Shown: positions 54,401-62,487 of the stretch, piece by piece
Numbering within the stretch: position 1 is the first letter of the stretch
How the letters are laid out: each line of letters begins with the position of its first letter
NCBI GenBank assembly: GCA_963724015.1
Contig: CAVRTM010000017.1
Location: forward strand, 23,571 to 87,570
Direction: 5' to 3'
DNA: 64,000 nucleotides
From: CAVRTM01 sp963724015
GTDB lineage: Bacteria; Actinomycetota; Actinomycetes; Actinomycetales; Dermatophilaceae
Notes under the pieces: model-generated
What the model saw: only the letters and a program-made list of their open reading frames with translations
What the model was told of the DNA's origin: nothing
Databases searched by the model: none
Program-made: the position numbers and the translations under genes

Positions 54401-54869
54401 GTCCCGGGAGACCTACTCCGACCTGTCCGTGCTCGGGACGGGCGAGTTCCTGCACGGCCTGGCGGTGGGCGCCGAGCACGAGGTCGACCTCGAGCCCGGC
54501 AAGCGGCTGCTGCTCGGCGTCCAGTCGGTCAGCGACGCCGACGAGCGCGGCCTGCGGACGGTCATGTGCACCGTCAACGGACAGCTGCGCCCGGTGCGGG
54601 TGCGCGACGAGTCGATCGCCGTCGACGTGCGCCAGGCCGAGCGGGCCGACCCGGCTCAGCCTGGCCAGGTGGCGGCGCCGTTCGCCGGGGTGGTCGCGCT
54701 GTCCGTGACCGAGGGCGACACCGTGGCGGCGGGGGCCGCGGTGGCCACGATCGAGGCGATGAAGATGGAGGCCGCGATCACCTCACCGGTGGCCGGCACC
54801 GTCAAGCGGGTGGCCATCGGTGGCCAGCAGCAGGTGGAGGGCGGCGACCTGCTCCTCGTCGTCGGCTGA
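51492..54869 (+). CDS. pyc: Pyruvate carboxylase
   Basis: A 1125-residue biotin enzyme making oxaloacetate from pyruvate, bicarbonate and ATP. Domains in order: biotin carboxylase (about 1-450, ATP-grasp with GGGGRGMRRV and EMNPRIQVEHTVTEE), carboxyltransferase (about 525-810, DTTFRDAHQSLLATR, EAWGGATYDVALRFL, LHTHDTAGGQ), a PYC linker, and the biotinyl domain with AMKMEA, Lys1091 being the biotinylated residue. The GTG start at 51492 follows GGAGGCACAC. The frame is fully intact over 3.4 kb. It replenishes the TCA cycle and pairs with malic enzyme at 30 kb. Confidence 0.97.
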   Translation: MFRKVLVANRGEIAVRAFRAATELGAQTVAVFPHEDRKSEHRLKADEAYEIGEPGHPVRAYLDPEGITRVAVEAGADAIYPGYGFLSENPALAEACVAAGITFVGPPADVLQLTGNKARAIAAARQAGLPTLRGSEPSDDVETVLAAAADIGFPIFVKAVAGGGGRGMRRVERQEDLRGSLEAAMREAESAFGDATVFLEEAVVSPRHIEVQILADGAGNVIHLFERDCSVQRRHQKVVEIAPAPNLDPDLRERMCAHAVAFAREIGYVNAGTVEFLLAPDGRYVFIEMNPRIQVEHTVTEEVTDVDLVSAQLRIASGATLPELGLTQDAVRLRGAALQCRITTEDPANGFRPDTGRITVYRSAGGAGVRLDGGTVFVGAEIGAHFDSMLVKLTCRGPDFATAVRRSRRALAEFRIRGVSTNIPFLQSLLDQPDFVAGRLSTSFIDERPELLTSRTPADRGTKLLTYLAEVTVNQPYGPQRTTLSPRSKLPAVDLDTPPQPGARDLLIRVGPEKFAASLRQQEAVAVTDTTFRDAHQSLLATRVRTRDLLHVAGHVARLTPQLLSVEAWGGATYDVALRFLAEDPWERLAALRSAMPNLPLQMLLRGRNTVGYTPYPTAVTDAFVTEAARTGIDIFRIFDALNDVDQMSPAIAAVRETGTAVAEVCLCYTGNLLDPDERIYTLDYYLRLAEKVVAAGAHVIAIKDMAGLLRAPAAARLVAALRERFDLPVHLHTHDTAGGQLGTLLAAIGAGVDAVDVASASMSGTTSQPSMSALVAATDGTERATGLDLQAVCDLEPYWEGVRQLYAPFESGLASPTGRVYTHEIPGGQLSNLRQQAIALGLGDRFESIEDMYAAANRILGNIVKVTPSSKVVGDLALALVGANADPAEFEADPTRFDIPDSVIGFLNGDLGDPPGGWPEPFRSKALEGRTRKPVVSELSAQEEADLVSAPRRTLNRLLFPGPTRDFEASRETYSDLSVLGTGEFLHGLAVGAEHEVDLEPGKRLLLGVQSVSDADERGLRTVMCTVNGQLRPVRVRDESIAVDVRQAERADPAQPGQVAAPFAGVVALSVTEGDTVAAGAAVATIEAMKMEAAITSPVAGTVKRVAIGGQQQVEGGDLLLVVG

Positions 54870-54888
54870 CGACCCGGATCCGGGTCGC

Positions 54889-56803
54889 TCACCAGGAGCT
54901 GGAGCCGCCGCCTCCGCCGCCACCACCGGAGAAGCCACCACCGGAGAAGCCACTGCCGCCGGAGGACCCGGGCGTCGAGGTGAAGGTGCCGGCCGCCGTG
55001 GTGGAGAAGCTGTCCATGCCGGTGGCGATGCCGGAGAACCCGCCGAAGCCGCCGCCGGAGAAGACGTACCACGTGGGGACGTCCAGCGACCGCCCCGCCG
55101 CGGCGGCCGCCTCGGCAACCTCGTTGAAGACCCTGGCCCAGCGGTCGGCCACCCCGAACACGATCGCGTAGGGCAGGTAGCGGCTGAAGATGGCCTGGGC
55201 CTCCTCGAACCGGATCTGGTTCGCCTCCGCGGTGACGAGGTACTGCTTGAACCCGAGCGACTGCGCCAGCACCGCACTGCCGTCGGCGGTGCGCGAGGCC
55301 ATCCGCTTCCCGAGCAGCCGGACGACGAGCCCGGCGACCACCAGGCCGGCGGCGAGCACGATCCCGGACGGGACGCCCAGGCTGATCCCGCCGACCTGGT
55401 CGGTGCCGGCGCTGCGGAAGCCCAGGAACCAGCCCGACGCCACGCCGAGGACGACCAGGCCGGTGCCGATGCCCTGCCACACCCGGCGCTGCTGCTGCGG
55501 GGAGTCGCGGAACCAGCCGCGGTGGGTGACCTCGGCGTACATCTGCGCCTGCGCCGACCGCAGGGTGCTGGCGAAGTGGTTCTTCAGCTCGGAGAGCAGG
55601 ACCGGGTTGGCGGTCGCGAACAGCCCGTCGAGGATGGTCTGCTCGTACTGCGCCAGTCGGGCCCTCCTGGGGTGGCTCCAGCCGGGTCAGCTGCCAGTCG
55701 GTGCGCGAGAACATCCCGCCGGCGGGGATCTCCTCGATCCGCAGGTAGCCCCGCACGGCGAGGTCGACCACCGTCGCGCTGACGTCGATCGTGCCCGCCT
55801 CCTCGTCCAGCACCGTGCCGACCAGGCCGGGGGCGACGCCGGCCGGCGGCGTGAACTGCACGGCCACCGCCGGCGCCCGGCCGCGCACGACGGTGGCCGG
55901 CGCGCCGGCGACCGGGGTGAGGCCCGGCGTCAGACCGGCATACTGCTCGTCCCGCCCCCGCTTCCAGACCAGGACCCCCATGAGGCCGGCCGCGAGGACC
56001 GGCAGGGCGACACCCCCGCCGTACCCGACGAGGCTGACCGCACGGGCGGCGCTGGGCGAGAGGGTGGACGCGACGCCGGAGTCCCCGGAGTAGCCCGTCT
56101 CGCCGGCGCGCAGGTCGGGGGTCACGTCCTTGACCGCGCCCAGCGGGAACGACGCGACGATGCTCACCTGCTGCCCCGGTTGCAGGTCCTTGGCCGCGAA
56201 CGTGGCGGGGTCACCCGGGGCCGCGGTGCACCGGTCGGGGGAACCCTGAGCGCCGTAGAAGCAGGCCGCCTGCGTCACGGCTTCCGGCCCGCGGACGGTG
56301 ACGCGGACGGAGTCGGTGGGGATGTCGACCCGCTCCCCCGTGACGTTCCAGTAGAGCTCGCTGTGGTCCTCGAAGCCGTTGACGACGTGCGCGAGGTGGT
56401 AGCGCACCACGTAGGTCTGCCGGCCCTGCACCGTCGCGTCCGGGCTCCCGACGCGGATCCGGGTCTCGGCGCCCGTCTCGGACACCGCCACGTCGGACGG
56501 CGCCCCGCTCGGGCTCGAGACGGAGACGTCGCTCATCTGGTAGCGGCGGTAGGTGTCGGGCTTCGGGTCGTATCCGGCCGAGGTGCGCACGAAGCGCTGG
56601 ATGCCGTGGCTGGTGTCACCGGCGAACTGCCACACCAGCGTCTCGGTGACGTCCATCGACCCGTCGACCTGGACGGCGTAGTCGGCGGTGAAGGAGAGGA
56701 TCCGCTCCCCGTCCGCGGCGCGGGCGGCGGACGGCAGCCCCAGCAGGAGCCCCAGCCCCAGCAGGAGCACCGACAGCGCCCGCACCCTCCCCCCCGAGGC
56801 CAC
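54889..56803 (-). CDS. DUF2207 membrane protein (one frameshift)
   Basis: A membrane protein of about 637 residues of the DUF2207 class. A signal peptide (ALSVLLLGLGLLLGLPSAARA) is followed by ILSFTADYAVQVDGSMDVTE, a typical outer beta domain; then a helix (ALPVLAAGLMGVLVW), a cytoplasmic part (EEIPAGGMFSRTDWQL), two more helices (QGIGTGLVVLGVASGWFLGF and GIVLAAGLVVAGLVVRLLG) and a Gly/Ser-rich tail (FSGGGFSGGGGGGGG). One inserted C near 55660 breaks the cytoplasmic part. The start is GTG at 56803 or 56785. It follows smpB directly. Function is unknown. Confidence 0.82.
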
Positions 56804-56810
56804 GGCCCGC

Positions 56811-57290
56811 TCAGCGCTCCCGACGGGTCGACATCGCGCGGTCGGCCTCACGCCGGTCCTGCCGCTCACGCAGGGTCTGGCGCTTGTCGTAGTTGCGCTT
56901 GCCCTTGGCCAGCGCGATCTCGACCTTGGCCCGTCCGTCCTTGAAGTACAGCGACAGCGGCACGATCGTGTGGCCGCTCTCGCGGGTCTTGCCGATCAGC
57001 TTGCGGATCTCGTCCTTGTTCAGCAGCAGCTTGCGCCGGCGCCGCGCCGAGTGGTTGGTCCAGGTGCCCTCGGTGTACTCCGGGATGTGCACTCCCTCCA
57101 GCCACAGCTCGCCGTCGCGGACGGTCGCGAAGCCGTCGATCAGGGAGGCGCGGCCCTGGCGCAGCGACTTGACCTCGGTGCCCATCAGGACCAGCCCGGC
57201 CTCGAAGGTGTCCTCGATCAGGTAGTCGTGCCGCGCCCTGCGGTTGCTCGCGACCAGCTTCTGCCCTTGCTCCTTGGCCACGGTCGCCAT
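56811..57290 (-). CDS. smpB: SsrA-binding protein SmpB
   Basis: A 159-residue protein that binds tmRNA and brings it to stalled ribosomes. VASNRRARHDYLIEDTFEAG, the EVKSLRQGRASLIDGFATV stretch, NHSARRRRKLLLNKDEI and VPLSLYFKDGRAKVEIALA are diagnostic. The C-terminal tail (KRQTLRERQDRREADRAM) is basic, as required to enter the mRNA channel. It is intact and lies between the M23 peptidase and DUF2207 genes, so the usual smpB-ssrA adjacency is broken in this genome. Confidence 0.97.
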   Translation of the reverse strand: MATVAKEQGQKLVASNRRARHDYLIEDTFEAGLVLMGTEVKSLRQGRASLIDGFATVRDGELWLEGVHIPEYTEGTWTNHSARRRRKLLLNKDEIRKLIGKTRESGHTIVPLSLYFKDGRAKVEIALAKGKRNYDKRQTLRERQDRREADRAMSTRRER

Positions 57291-57413
57291 CCCTTTCCCA
57301 GCTCAGTGCCTCGCGCGGAGGCCGTACGGCGCGTCTGCGCGGGTGAGCCGCTAACGCTACCGGTGCAACACGCGGCTCGGCGACGGCGTTCCCGCCCGAG
57401 GAGCCGTTCCCGC

Positions 57414-58745
57414 TCAGAACCAGGTGCGCGGGTTGACCGCCGTGCCGTTCTGGCGGGTCTCGAAGTGCAGGTGGCAACCGGTGGACAGGCCCGTGGTGCC
57501 GGAGTAGCCGATCAGCTGCCCCCGGCTCACGTGCCCGCTGCTGCGCAGGATGGTCGTCAGGTGGTTGTACGTCGTGGTCAGGTCGGTCCCGCGGTGCAGC
57601 CCGTGGTCCACGACGATGCGGTTGCCGTAGCCGCCGCCCCAGCCGGCCATGATCACGTCGCCGTCCGCCGCGGCGTGCACCGGCGTGCCGCAGCTCGCGG
57701 CGAAGTCGATGCCCTCGTGCAGGCGGCTGTAGTGCAGCACGGGGTGGAACCGCCACCCGAACTCGGAGGAGACCGGGGCGTTCACCGGCTTGCTGAGGTA
57801 GCCGCCGCCCTGGGACGGCGCCGGGTCCGCGGCCGGCGGGCGCCCGGCGCGCTGGCGGGCGGCCGCCTCACGGGCGGCCCTCTCCCGCGCCGCCCGGGCG
57901 CGGGCCGCGAGGACGGCCCGGAGCCGGTTGGCCTCGGCCTGCATGCTGTCGAGGCGGGACTGCTCACGGGCCTTCTTCGCCGCGACCGTGCGGGCTGCGG
58001 CGACCTGGCGGGCGCTGAGCGCGTCGAGGGACGCCTTGGCCCGGGCAGCCGCGTCGCGGGCCACCCCGGCAGCCGCGACGGCGCGCTCGGCCTGGACCTT
58101 GAGGTCGGCCACCTGCTGGCGCACCGCGACGACGTGCGCCTGCTGCGCCCGGCCCTCGGCCTTCATGGTGGCCAGGTCGCGCAGGGCGCCTGCCTGCAGC
58201 GCGTTGATGTGGTCCATCGTCGCGATCCGGGTCGCGAAGTCGTCCGGCGACTGCGCCGAGAGCGCGACCGACAGGCTGCCCATCGCGCCGACGCTGCCCT
58301 GCTGGTAGCTCTCACGGGCCAGGTTGCCCACGGCGTCGAGGGTGCTCTCGGTGGCCCGGGCGTTGACGGCCAGCGCCGACGCCGCCTTGGCCTCGTCGGC
58401 CCTGGCGAGCACGAGCCGGTCCGCGATCTGCTGGTTGCGCTGCTCGGCCTGGCGCAGCGCCGTCTGCGCGGCGGACAGGGCCCGCTGCGCCGCGGGGATC
58501 TGCGCCTGGGTGCGGCGCAGGGCGACGTACGCGTCGACGAGGTCCTGGGAGGTGCCCTCGAGCTGACCTCGCAGGGTGGCCATGTCGCGGTCCAGCTTTG
58601 CCTTGTCGCCGCCGGTGTCGGCCACGCTGACCGGGGCGAGGGCCAGCGAGCCGGCGGCCACGGCGGCCAGGCCCAGGCCGACCAGCCGCAGGGGAAGGCT
58701 GCGGCGGGCCGGGGACGCGTTCGACGGAGAGCTCATTGGGAACAT
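57414..58745 (-). CDS. M23 peptidase with coiled coil (FtsEX-linked)
   Basis: A 443-residue secreted murein hydrolase or hydrolase activator. The signal peptide (LRLVGLGLAAVAAGSLALAP, ending VSVADTGG) is followed by a long coiled coil (residues about 45-290, with many Ala/Arg/Gln heptads such as RQQVADLKVQAERAV). The LytM domain has GWRFHPVLHYSRLHEGIDFA, GDVIMAGWGGGYGN and GCHLHFETRQNG, so the zinc ligands His/Asp and the HxH motif are present. The gene follows ftsX on the same strand, as with mycobacterial RipC and enteric EnvC, so FtsX probably controls it at the septum. Start: ATG at 58745 or 58736. Confidence 0.9.
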   Translation of the reverse strand: MFPMSSPSNASPARRSLPLRLVGLGLAAVAAGSLALAPVSVADTGGDKAKLDRDMATLRGQLEGTSQDLVDAYVALRRTQAQIPAAQRALSAAQTALRQAEQRNQQIADRLVLARADEAKAASALAVNARATESTLDAVGNLARESYQQGSVGAMGSLSVALSAQSPDDFATRIATMDHINALQAGALRDLATMKAEGRAQQAHVVAVRQQVADLKVQAERAVAAAGVARDAAARAKASLDALSARQVAAARTVAAKKAREQSRLDSMQAEANRLRAVLAARARAARERAAREAAARQRAGRPPAADPAPSQGGGYLSKPVNAPVSSEFGWRFHPVLHYSRLHEGIDFAASCGTPVHAAADGDVIMAGWGGGYGNRIVVDHGLHRGTDLTTTYNHLTTILRSSGHVSRGQLIGYSGTTGLSTGCHLHFETRQNGTAVNPRTWF

Positions 58746-58803
58746 CAGTACCAGAGGCCTCTTCTGTCACAGGCGCAACACGCCGTGGGCCGGGACCGGG
58801 GCG

Positions 58804-59709
58804 TCATACGCGCACGTAGCGGCGCAGGGTGATCCACGCGGTGCCCATCGCGAGCACCGCCCCGCCGCCGACCAGCCACGGCGTGATCGACAGGACGTCG
58901 TGGGTGGTGATGAAGGTGATCGGGATCGACTTGGCGACGTTCTCGGTGATGCCGAACCGGATCGCGGCCCACAGGGCGCCGAAGCCGAGACCGGCGCCGA
59001 GCAGCGTGGCGAGGAGCGTCTCGAGGATGAACGGCAGCTGGATGACGAAGGCGGACGCGCCGACCAGTCGCATGATCCCGGTCTCGCGGCGACGGCTGAA
59101 CGCCGTCTGGCGGATCGTGGTCGCGATCAGCAGGACCGAGCACATCACCATCAGCGCGGCCATGACGAGCGTGCCGACGGTGAACTTGTTCAGCCAGGTG
59201 AACAGCGGGTCGAGGATGCGCTGCTGGTCCTGGACCTCACCGACGCCGGGCGCGCCGGTGAAGGAGCTGGTGACCACGGCGAACTTGGTCGGGTCGCTCA
59301 GCTGCACCCGGAAGCTCTCGGGCAGGTCGGCGGGCTTGATGTCGTTCAGCACCGGGCTGCCCTTGAACTGCTGCTTGAACCGGGTGTAGGCCTGCGCCTG
59401 GGTCTCGGTGAAGACGCCCTTGACCAGCGGCTTCATGCTCGCCAGCTGGGTGGCGATCTGCTGCTTCTGCGCGGCGGTCACCGGCCCCGCGGCACAGTTG
59501 GGCTGGTTGGACTTGGCGGTGCACAGGAAGATCGAGACCTGGACCCGGTCGTACCAGTAGTCCTTCATCGTCTCGACCTGGCGCTGGGCCAGCAGCCCGA
59601 AGCCGATGAACAGCATCGAGACCATCGTCACGAGCATCACCGAGACCGTCATCGACAGGTTGCGGCGCACACCGGTCCAGATCTCGCTGAGGATGAACTG
59701 CAAGCGCAT
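58804..59709 (-). CDS. ftsX: Cell division protein FtsX
   Basis: A 301-residue membrane component of FtsEX. An N-terminal helix (SVMLVTMVSMLFIGFGLLA), a large extracellular domain with two cysteines (FLCTAKSNQPNCAAG) and three C-terminal helices in the FtsX permease fold (MAALMVMCSVLLIATTI, ETLLATLLGAGLGFGAL, PWLVGGGAVLAMGTAWITL). The outer domain regulates the adjacent peptidoglycan hydrolase. The ATG at 59709 is 77 bp from the ftsE stop, so they form one operon with ftsE first. Confidence 0.95.
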   Translation of the reverse strand: MRLQFILSEIWTGVRRNLSMTVSVMLVTMVSMLFIGFGLLAQRQVETMKDYWYDRVQVSIFLCTAKSNQPNCAAGPVTAAQKQQIATQLASMKPLVKGVFTETQAQAYTRFKQQFKGSPVLNDIKPADLPESFRVQLSDPTKFAVVTSSFTGAPGVGEVQDQQRILDPLFTWLNKFTVGTLVMAALMVMCSVLLIATTIRQTAFSRRRETGIMRLVGASAFVIQLPFILETLLATLLGAGLGFGALWAAIRFGITENVAKSIPITFITTHDVLSITPWLVGGGAVLAMGTAWITLRRYVRV

Positions 59710-59786
59710 GGGTATCTTCCGTCGTACGTGGGGGTCGGTCAGCGGGTGGCGGGCGGGATGGGCGCCGTACGCCGGGGCGCCCGCGG

Positions 59787-60476
59787 TCAGCGGGTGGAGC
59801 CGTAGACGCCGCGGACCTGGTCGCGGACGAGCTCGCCGTCGCGGAGCTCGACGACGCGCTTGCGCAGCTGGTCGACGATGTCGACGTCGTGCGTGGCCAT
59901 GACGACGGTGGTGCCGCCGCGGTGGATGCGGTCGAGCAGCTGGACGATGTCGAGGCTGATGGTGGGGTCGAGGTTGCCGGTGGGCTCGTCGCACAGCAGG
60001 ATCGCCGGCTTGTTCACGAAGGCCCGGGCGATCGCGACGCGCTGCTGCTCACCACCGGACAGCTCGTGCGGCAGGCGCTTCTCCTTGCCGCCGAGGCCGA
60101 CCATCTCCAGCGTCTCGGGCACGGTCTGCCTGATCTGGGAGCGGGAGCGGCCGAGGACCTGCAGGGCGAACGCGACGTTCTGGTAGACGCTCTTGTTCGG
60201 CAGCAGCCGGAAGTCCTGGAAGACGGTGCCGATCTCGCGGCGCAGCGCCGGGACCTTGCGGCCGGGCAGGGCGGCCAGCTCGCGGCCGGCGACGAGGACC
60301 TGGCCCCCGGTGGCGCGCTCCTCGCGCAGGACGAGCCGCAGCAGGGTCGACTTGCCCGAGCCGGACTGGCCGACGACGAAGACGAACTCGCCGCGCTCGA
60401 CCTCCAGGGAGACGTTGCGCAGCGCGGGACGGCCCGACCGGGGGTAGGTCTTGCTGACGTTCTCGAAGCGAATCAT
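59787..60476 (-). CDS. ftsE: Cell division ATP-binding protein FtsE
   Basis: A 229-residue ABC ATPase driving FtsX. Walker A GQSGSGKST is at 36-44, the signature LSGGEQQR at 139-146, and Walker B ILLCDEPTG at 159-167. MIRFENVSKTYPRSG is the canonical FtsE start. ATP turnover drives septal peptidoglycan hydrolysis through the M23 protein. It lies downstream of prfB as in other actinobacteria. Confidence 0.97.
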   Translation of the reverse strand: MIRFENVSKTYPRSGRPALRNVSLEVERGEFVFVVGQSGSGKSTLLRLVLREERATGGQVLVAGRELAALPGRKVPALRREIGTVFQDFRLLPNKSVYQNVAFALQVLGRSRSQIRQTVPETLEMVGLGGKEKRLPHELSGGEQQRVAIARAFVNKPAILLCDEPTGNLDPTISLDIVQLLDRIHRGGTTVVMATHDVDIVDQLRKRVVELRDGELVRDQVRGVYGSTR

Positions 60477-60646
60477 GCGGCGGGAGGCCTCTGCAGGCTC
60501 GGGGACAGGGCGGGACCGGCCGTACGGGATCGACGCGTGAGGTCGTACCAACCGGTGCGCCGATGAGCGTACGACGGTGCCCCCCGCTTTGGGCAATACC
60601 GGTTCCCGCCCGGGCGTTGCGATCCGCTATGCGGACGCCGCGCGCC

Positions 60647-61757
60647 TCAGTCCTCGCGCTCGGCGCTGCGCTTCCAGCGGATGCCGGCCTCGATGAAGCC
60701 GTCGATGTCGCCGTCGAAGACGCCGGAGGTGTTGCCCACCTCGTACTCGGTGCGCAGGTCCTTGACCATCTGGTAGGGGTGCAGCACGTAGGAGCGCATC
60801 TGGTCGCCCCAGCTGGCCTTGACGTCGCCGGCCATGGCCTTCTTGGCGGCGCTCTCCTCGGCCTGGCGCTGCAGCAGCAGCCGGGACTGGAGCACCCGCA
60901 GCGCCGCGGCGCGGTTCTGGATCTGGGACTTCTCGTTCTGCATCGAGACGACGATGCCGGTCGGGATGTGGGTCATCCGGACCGCCGAGTCGGTGGTGTT
61001 GACGCTCTGCCCGCCGGGGCCGGAGGAGCGGAAGACGTCGACCTTGATCTCGTTGTCGGGGATCTCGATGCTGTCGGTCTGGGCGATCAGCGGGATCACC
61101 TCGACCGCGGCGAAGGAGGTCTGCCGGCGGCCCTGGTTGTCGAACGGGGAGATCCGCACCAGGCGGTGGGTGCCGGCCTCGATCGCGAGGGTGCCGAACG
61201 CGTAGGGCACCTTGACCTCGAAGGTCGCCGACTTCAGCCCGGCCTCCTCGGCGTAGGAGGTGTCCATCACCGTCGTGGGGTAGCCGTGGCGCTCGGCCCA
61301 GCGCAGGTACATCCGCATCAGCATCTCGGCGAAGTCCGCGGCGTCGACGCCGCCGGCCCCGGCGCGGATCGTGACGACGGCCTCGCGCTCGTCGTACTCG
61401 CCGTTGAGCAGGGTGCGGACCTCGAGCTCGCCGACGGCCTTGCGCAGGGAGGCCAGCTCGCGCTCGGCCTCGGCCATCGTGTCGGCGTCGCGCCTCCTCC
61501 TGGCCGAGCTGGACCAGGACCTCGAGCTCGTCGATCCGGTCGTACATGCCGGTGACCCGCTCGAGCTCGCTGTTGGCGCGGGACAGGCGGCTGGTGACCT
61601 CCTGCGCGTGCTCGGGGTCGTCCCAGAGGTCGGGGGCGCCGGACTGCTCCTCGAGCTCGGAGATCTGGGACTTCAGCTTGTCCAGGTCGGTCACCTCGCG
61701 CACCGAGTCCATGGTCTGGCGGAGGTCCTTCAGCTCTTGTGCAAAGTCAACGGCCAC
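60647..61757 (-). CDS. prfB: Peptide chain release factor 2 (one frameshift)
   Basis: RF2 ends translation at TGA and TAA. The N-terminal helical domain begins MAVDFAQELKDLRQTMDSVR; the catalytic region has SSGPGGQSVNTTDSAVRMT with GGQ, and the C-terminus FDGDIDGFIEAGIRWK. The frame breaks near 61490, where one extra C (GAGGAGGCGCGACGCC for GAGGAGGCGGACGCC) follows VLVQLGQEEA. The usual RF2 autoregulatory frameshift would be at about codon 25 with an in-frame TGA; this one is at codon ~90 with no TGA context, and an essential gene must be made, so a sequence error is likely. Repaired length is about 370 residues. Confidence 0.92.
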
Positions 61758-61800
61758 GGTCAGAGAGCCTACGCGACCCCGACCGCAGGGCGGACAGCCT

Positions 61801-62309
61801 CTACGTCGCCCTCACCCTCAGCCACGACGCGATCCCGTACGGCGCCGCCGACCGCCGCCAGAAGGCGGGGAGCTGCTCGTTCATCCGGTCGGTGGGCACC
61901 ACCACCGGCTCCGAGACCGTATGGCGCCGCCCCTGCCGGACCACCACCCCTCCCCCGGCGGCCTGGAGGTTGCGGCACCAGTCGGTGTCCTGTCCGTACG
62001 GCAGCGGGATCGCCAGGCCGCCCTCGACCGGCACGGCGACGACGGGGGTCTCGTAGTGCTGCCCCGAGCGGCGGCCGACGTGCTCGACCTTGGCCGCGTA
62101 CCAGTGCCGCCTGCCGGCCAGGTGCAGCATGAGGGGGTTCAGCGCCTTCTTGTTGGCGTGCCGCATCGGGTCCAGGACCGCCGGCTGTCGGCTGCGGAAG
62201 GCGGCGATGGCCGCGAGCCGGAGCAGGACGACCACCGCGACGGTCCACCCCAGCCCCCGGCGCCTCCCCCGTGCCCGGTGACCTTCCTGCCGCGTCGCCG
62301 TGAGCTCAT
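61801..62309 (-). CDS. Deazaflavin-dependent nitroreductase-like protein (one frameshift)
   Basis: A Ddn/F420-dependent oxidoreductase-like protein of about 168 residues. An N-terminal helix (WTVAVVVLLRLAAIAAF) leads to AVLDPMRHANKKALNPLML and the split beta-barrel RRSGQHYETPVVAVPVEGG, YGQDTDWCRNLQAAGGG and GRRHTVSEPVVV. I extended the start to ATG 62309 because GGAAGGAG precedes it; this requires removing one base near 62260. Without it the protein would begin at GTG 62235. Such proteins use F420H2 in quinone or lipid redox reactions. Confidence 0.78.
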
Positions 62310-62471
62310 CGGCCGCTCCTTCCGCGCAGTGGGCCGCTCGCAGGTGACGGCTCCGTCGTCATCGTCGCCGCGGCCGGCGCGTTCGGGCAGTGACCATTGG
62401 CCCGGCCCGTGCACGCCAGGTGGCCTTCCTCTGTGGATGTCTCCTCCTTCCCGCTCTTCGAACAGGTAGTA

Positions 62472-62487
62472 TCGAACGTATGTTCGA
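62472..62487 (+). promoter_or_regulatory. LexA/SOS box overlapping the HNH copy 2 start codon
   Basis: TCGAACGTATGTTCGA has perfect SOS arms TCGAAC and GTTCGA. The ATG of the gene (62480) is inside the box, exactly as in copy 1. A further half-site (TTCGAAC) lies 20 bp upstream. Confidence 0.8.

Noticed and set aside
51465..54479. Open frame of about 1000 codons antisense to pyc
   Set aside because: High GC keeps the antisense frame open. The plus strand has full pyruvate carboxylase homology and intact motifs, and the antisense product has no recognisable domain.
61470..61510. Programmed +1 frameshift in prfB
   Set aside because: The expected early TGA and CTTTGA slippery site are absent and the break lies near codon 90. 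It matches the insertion errors seen elsewhere.
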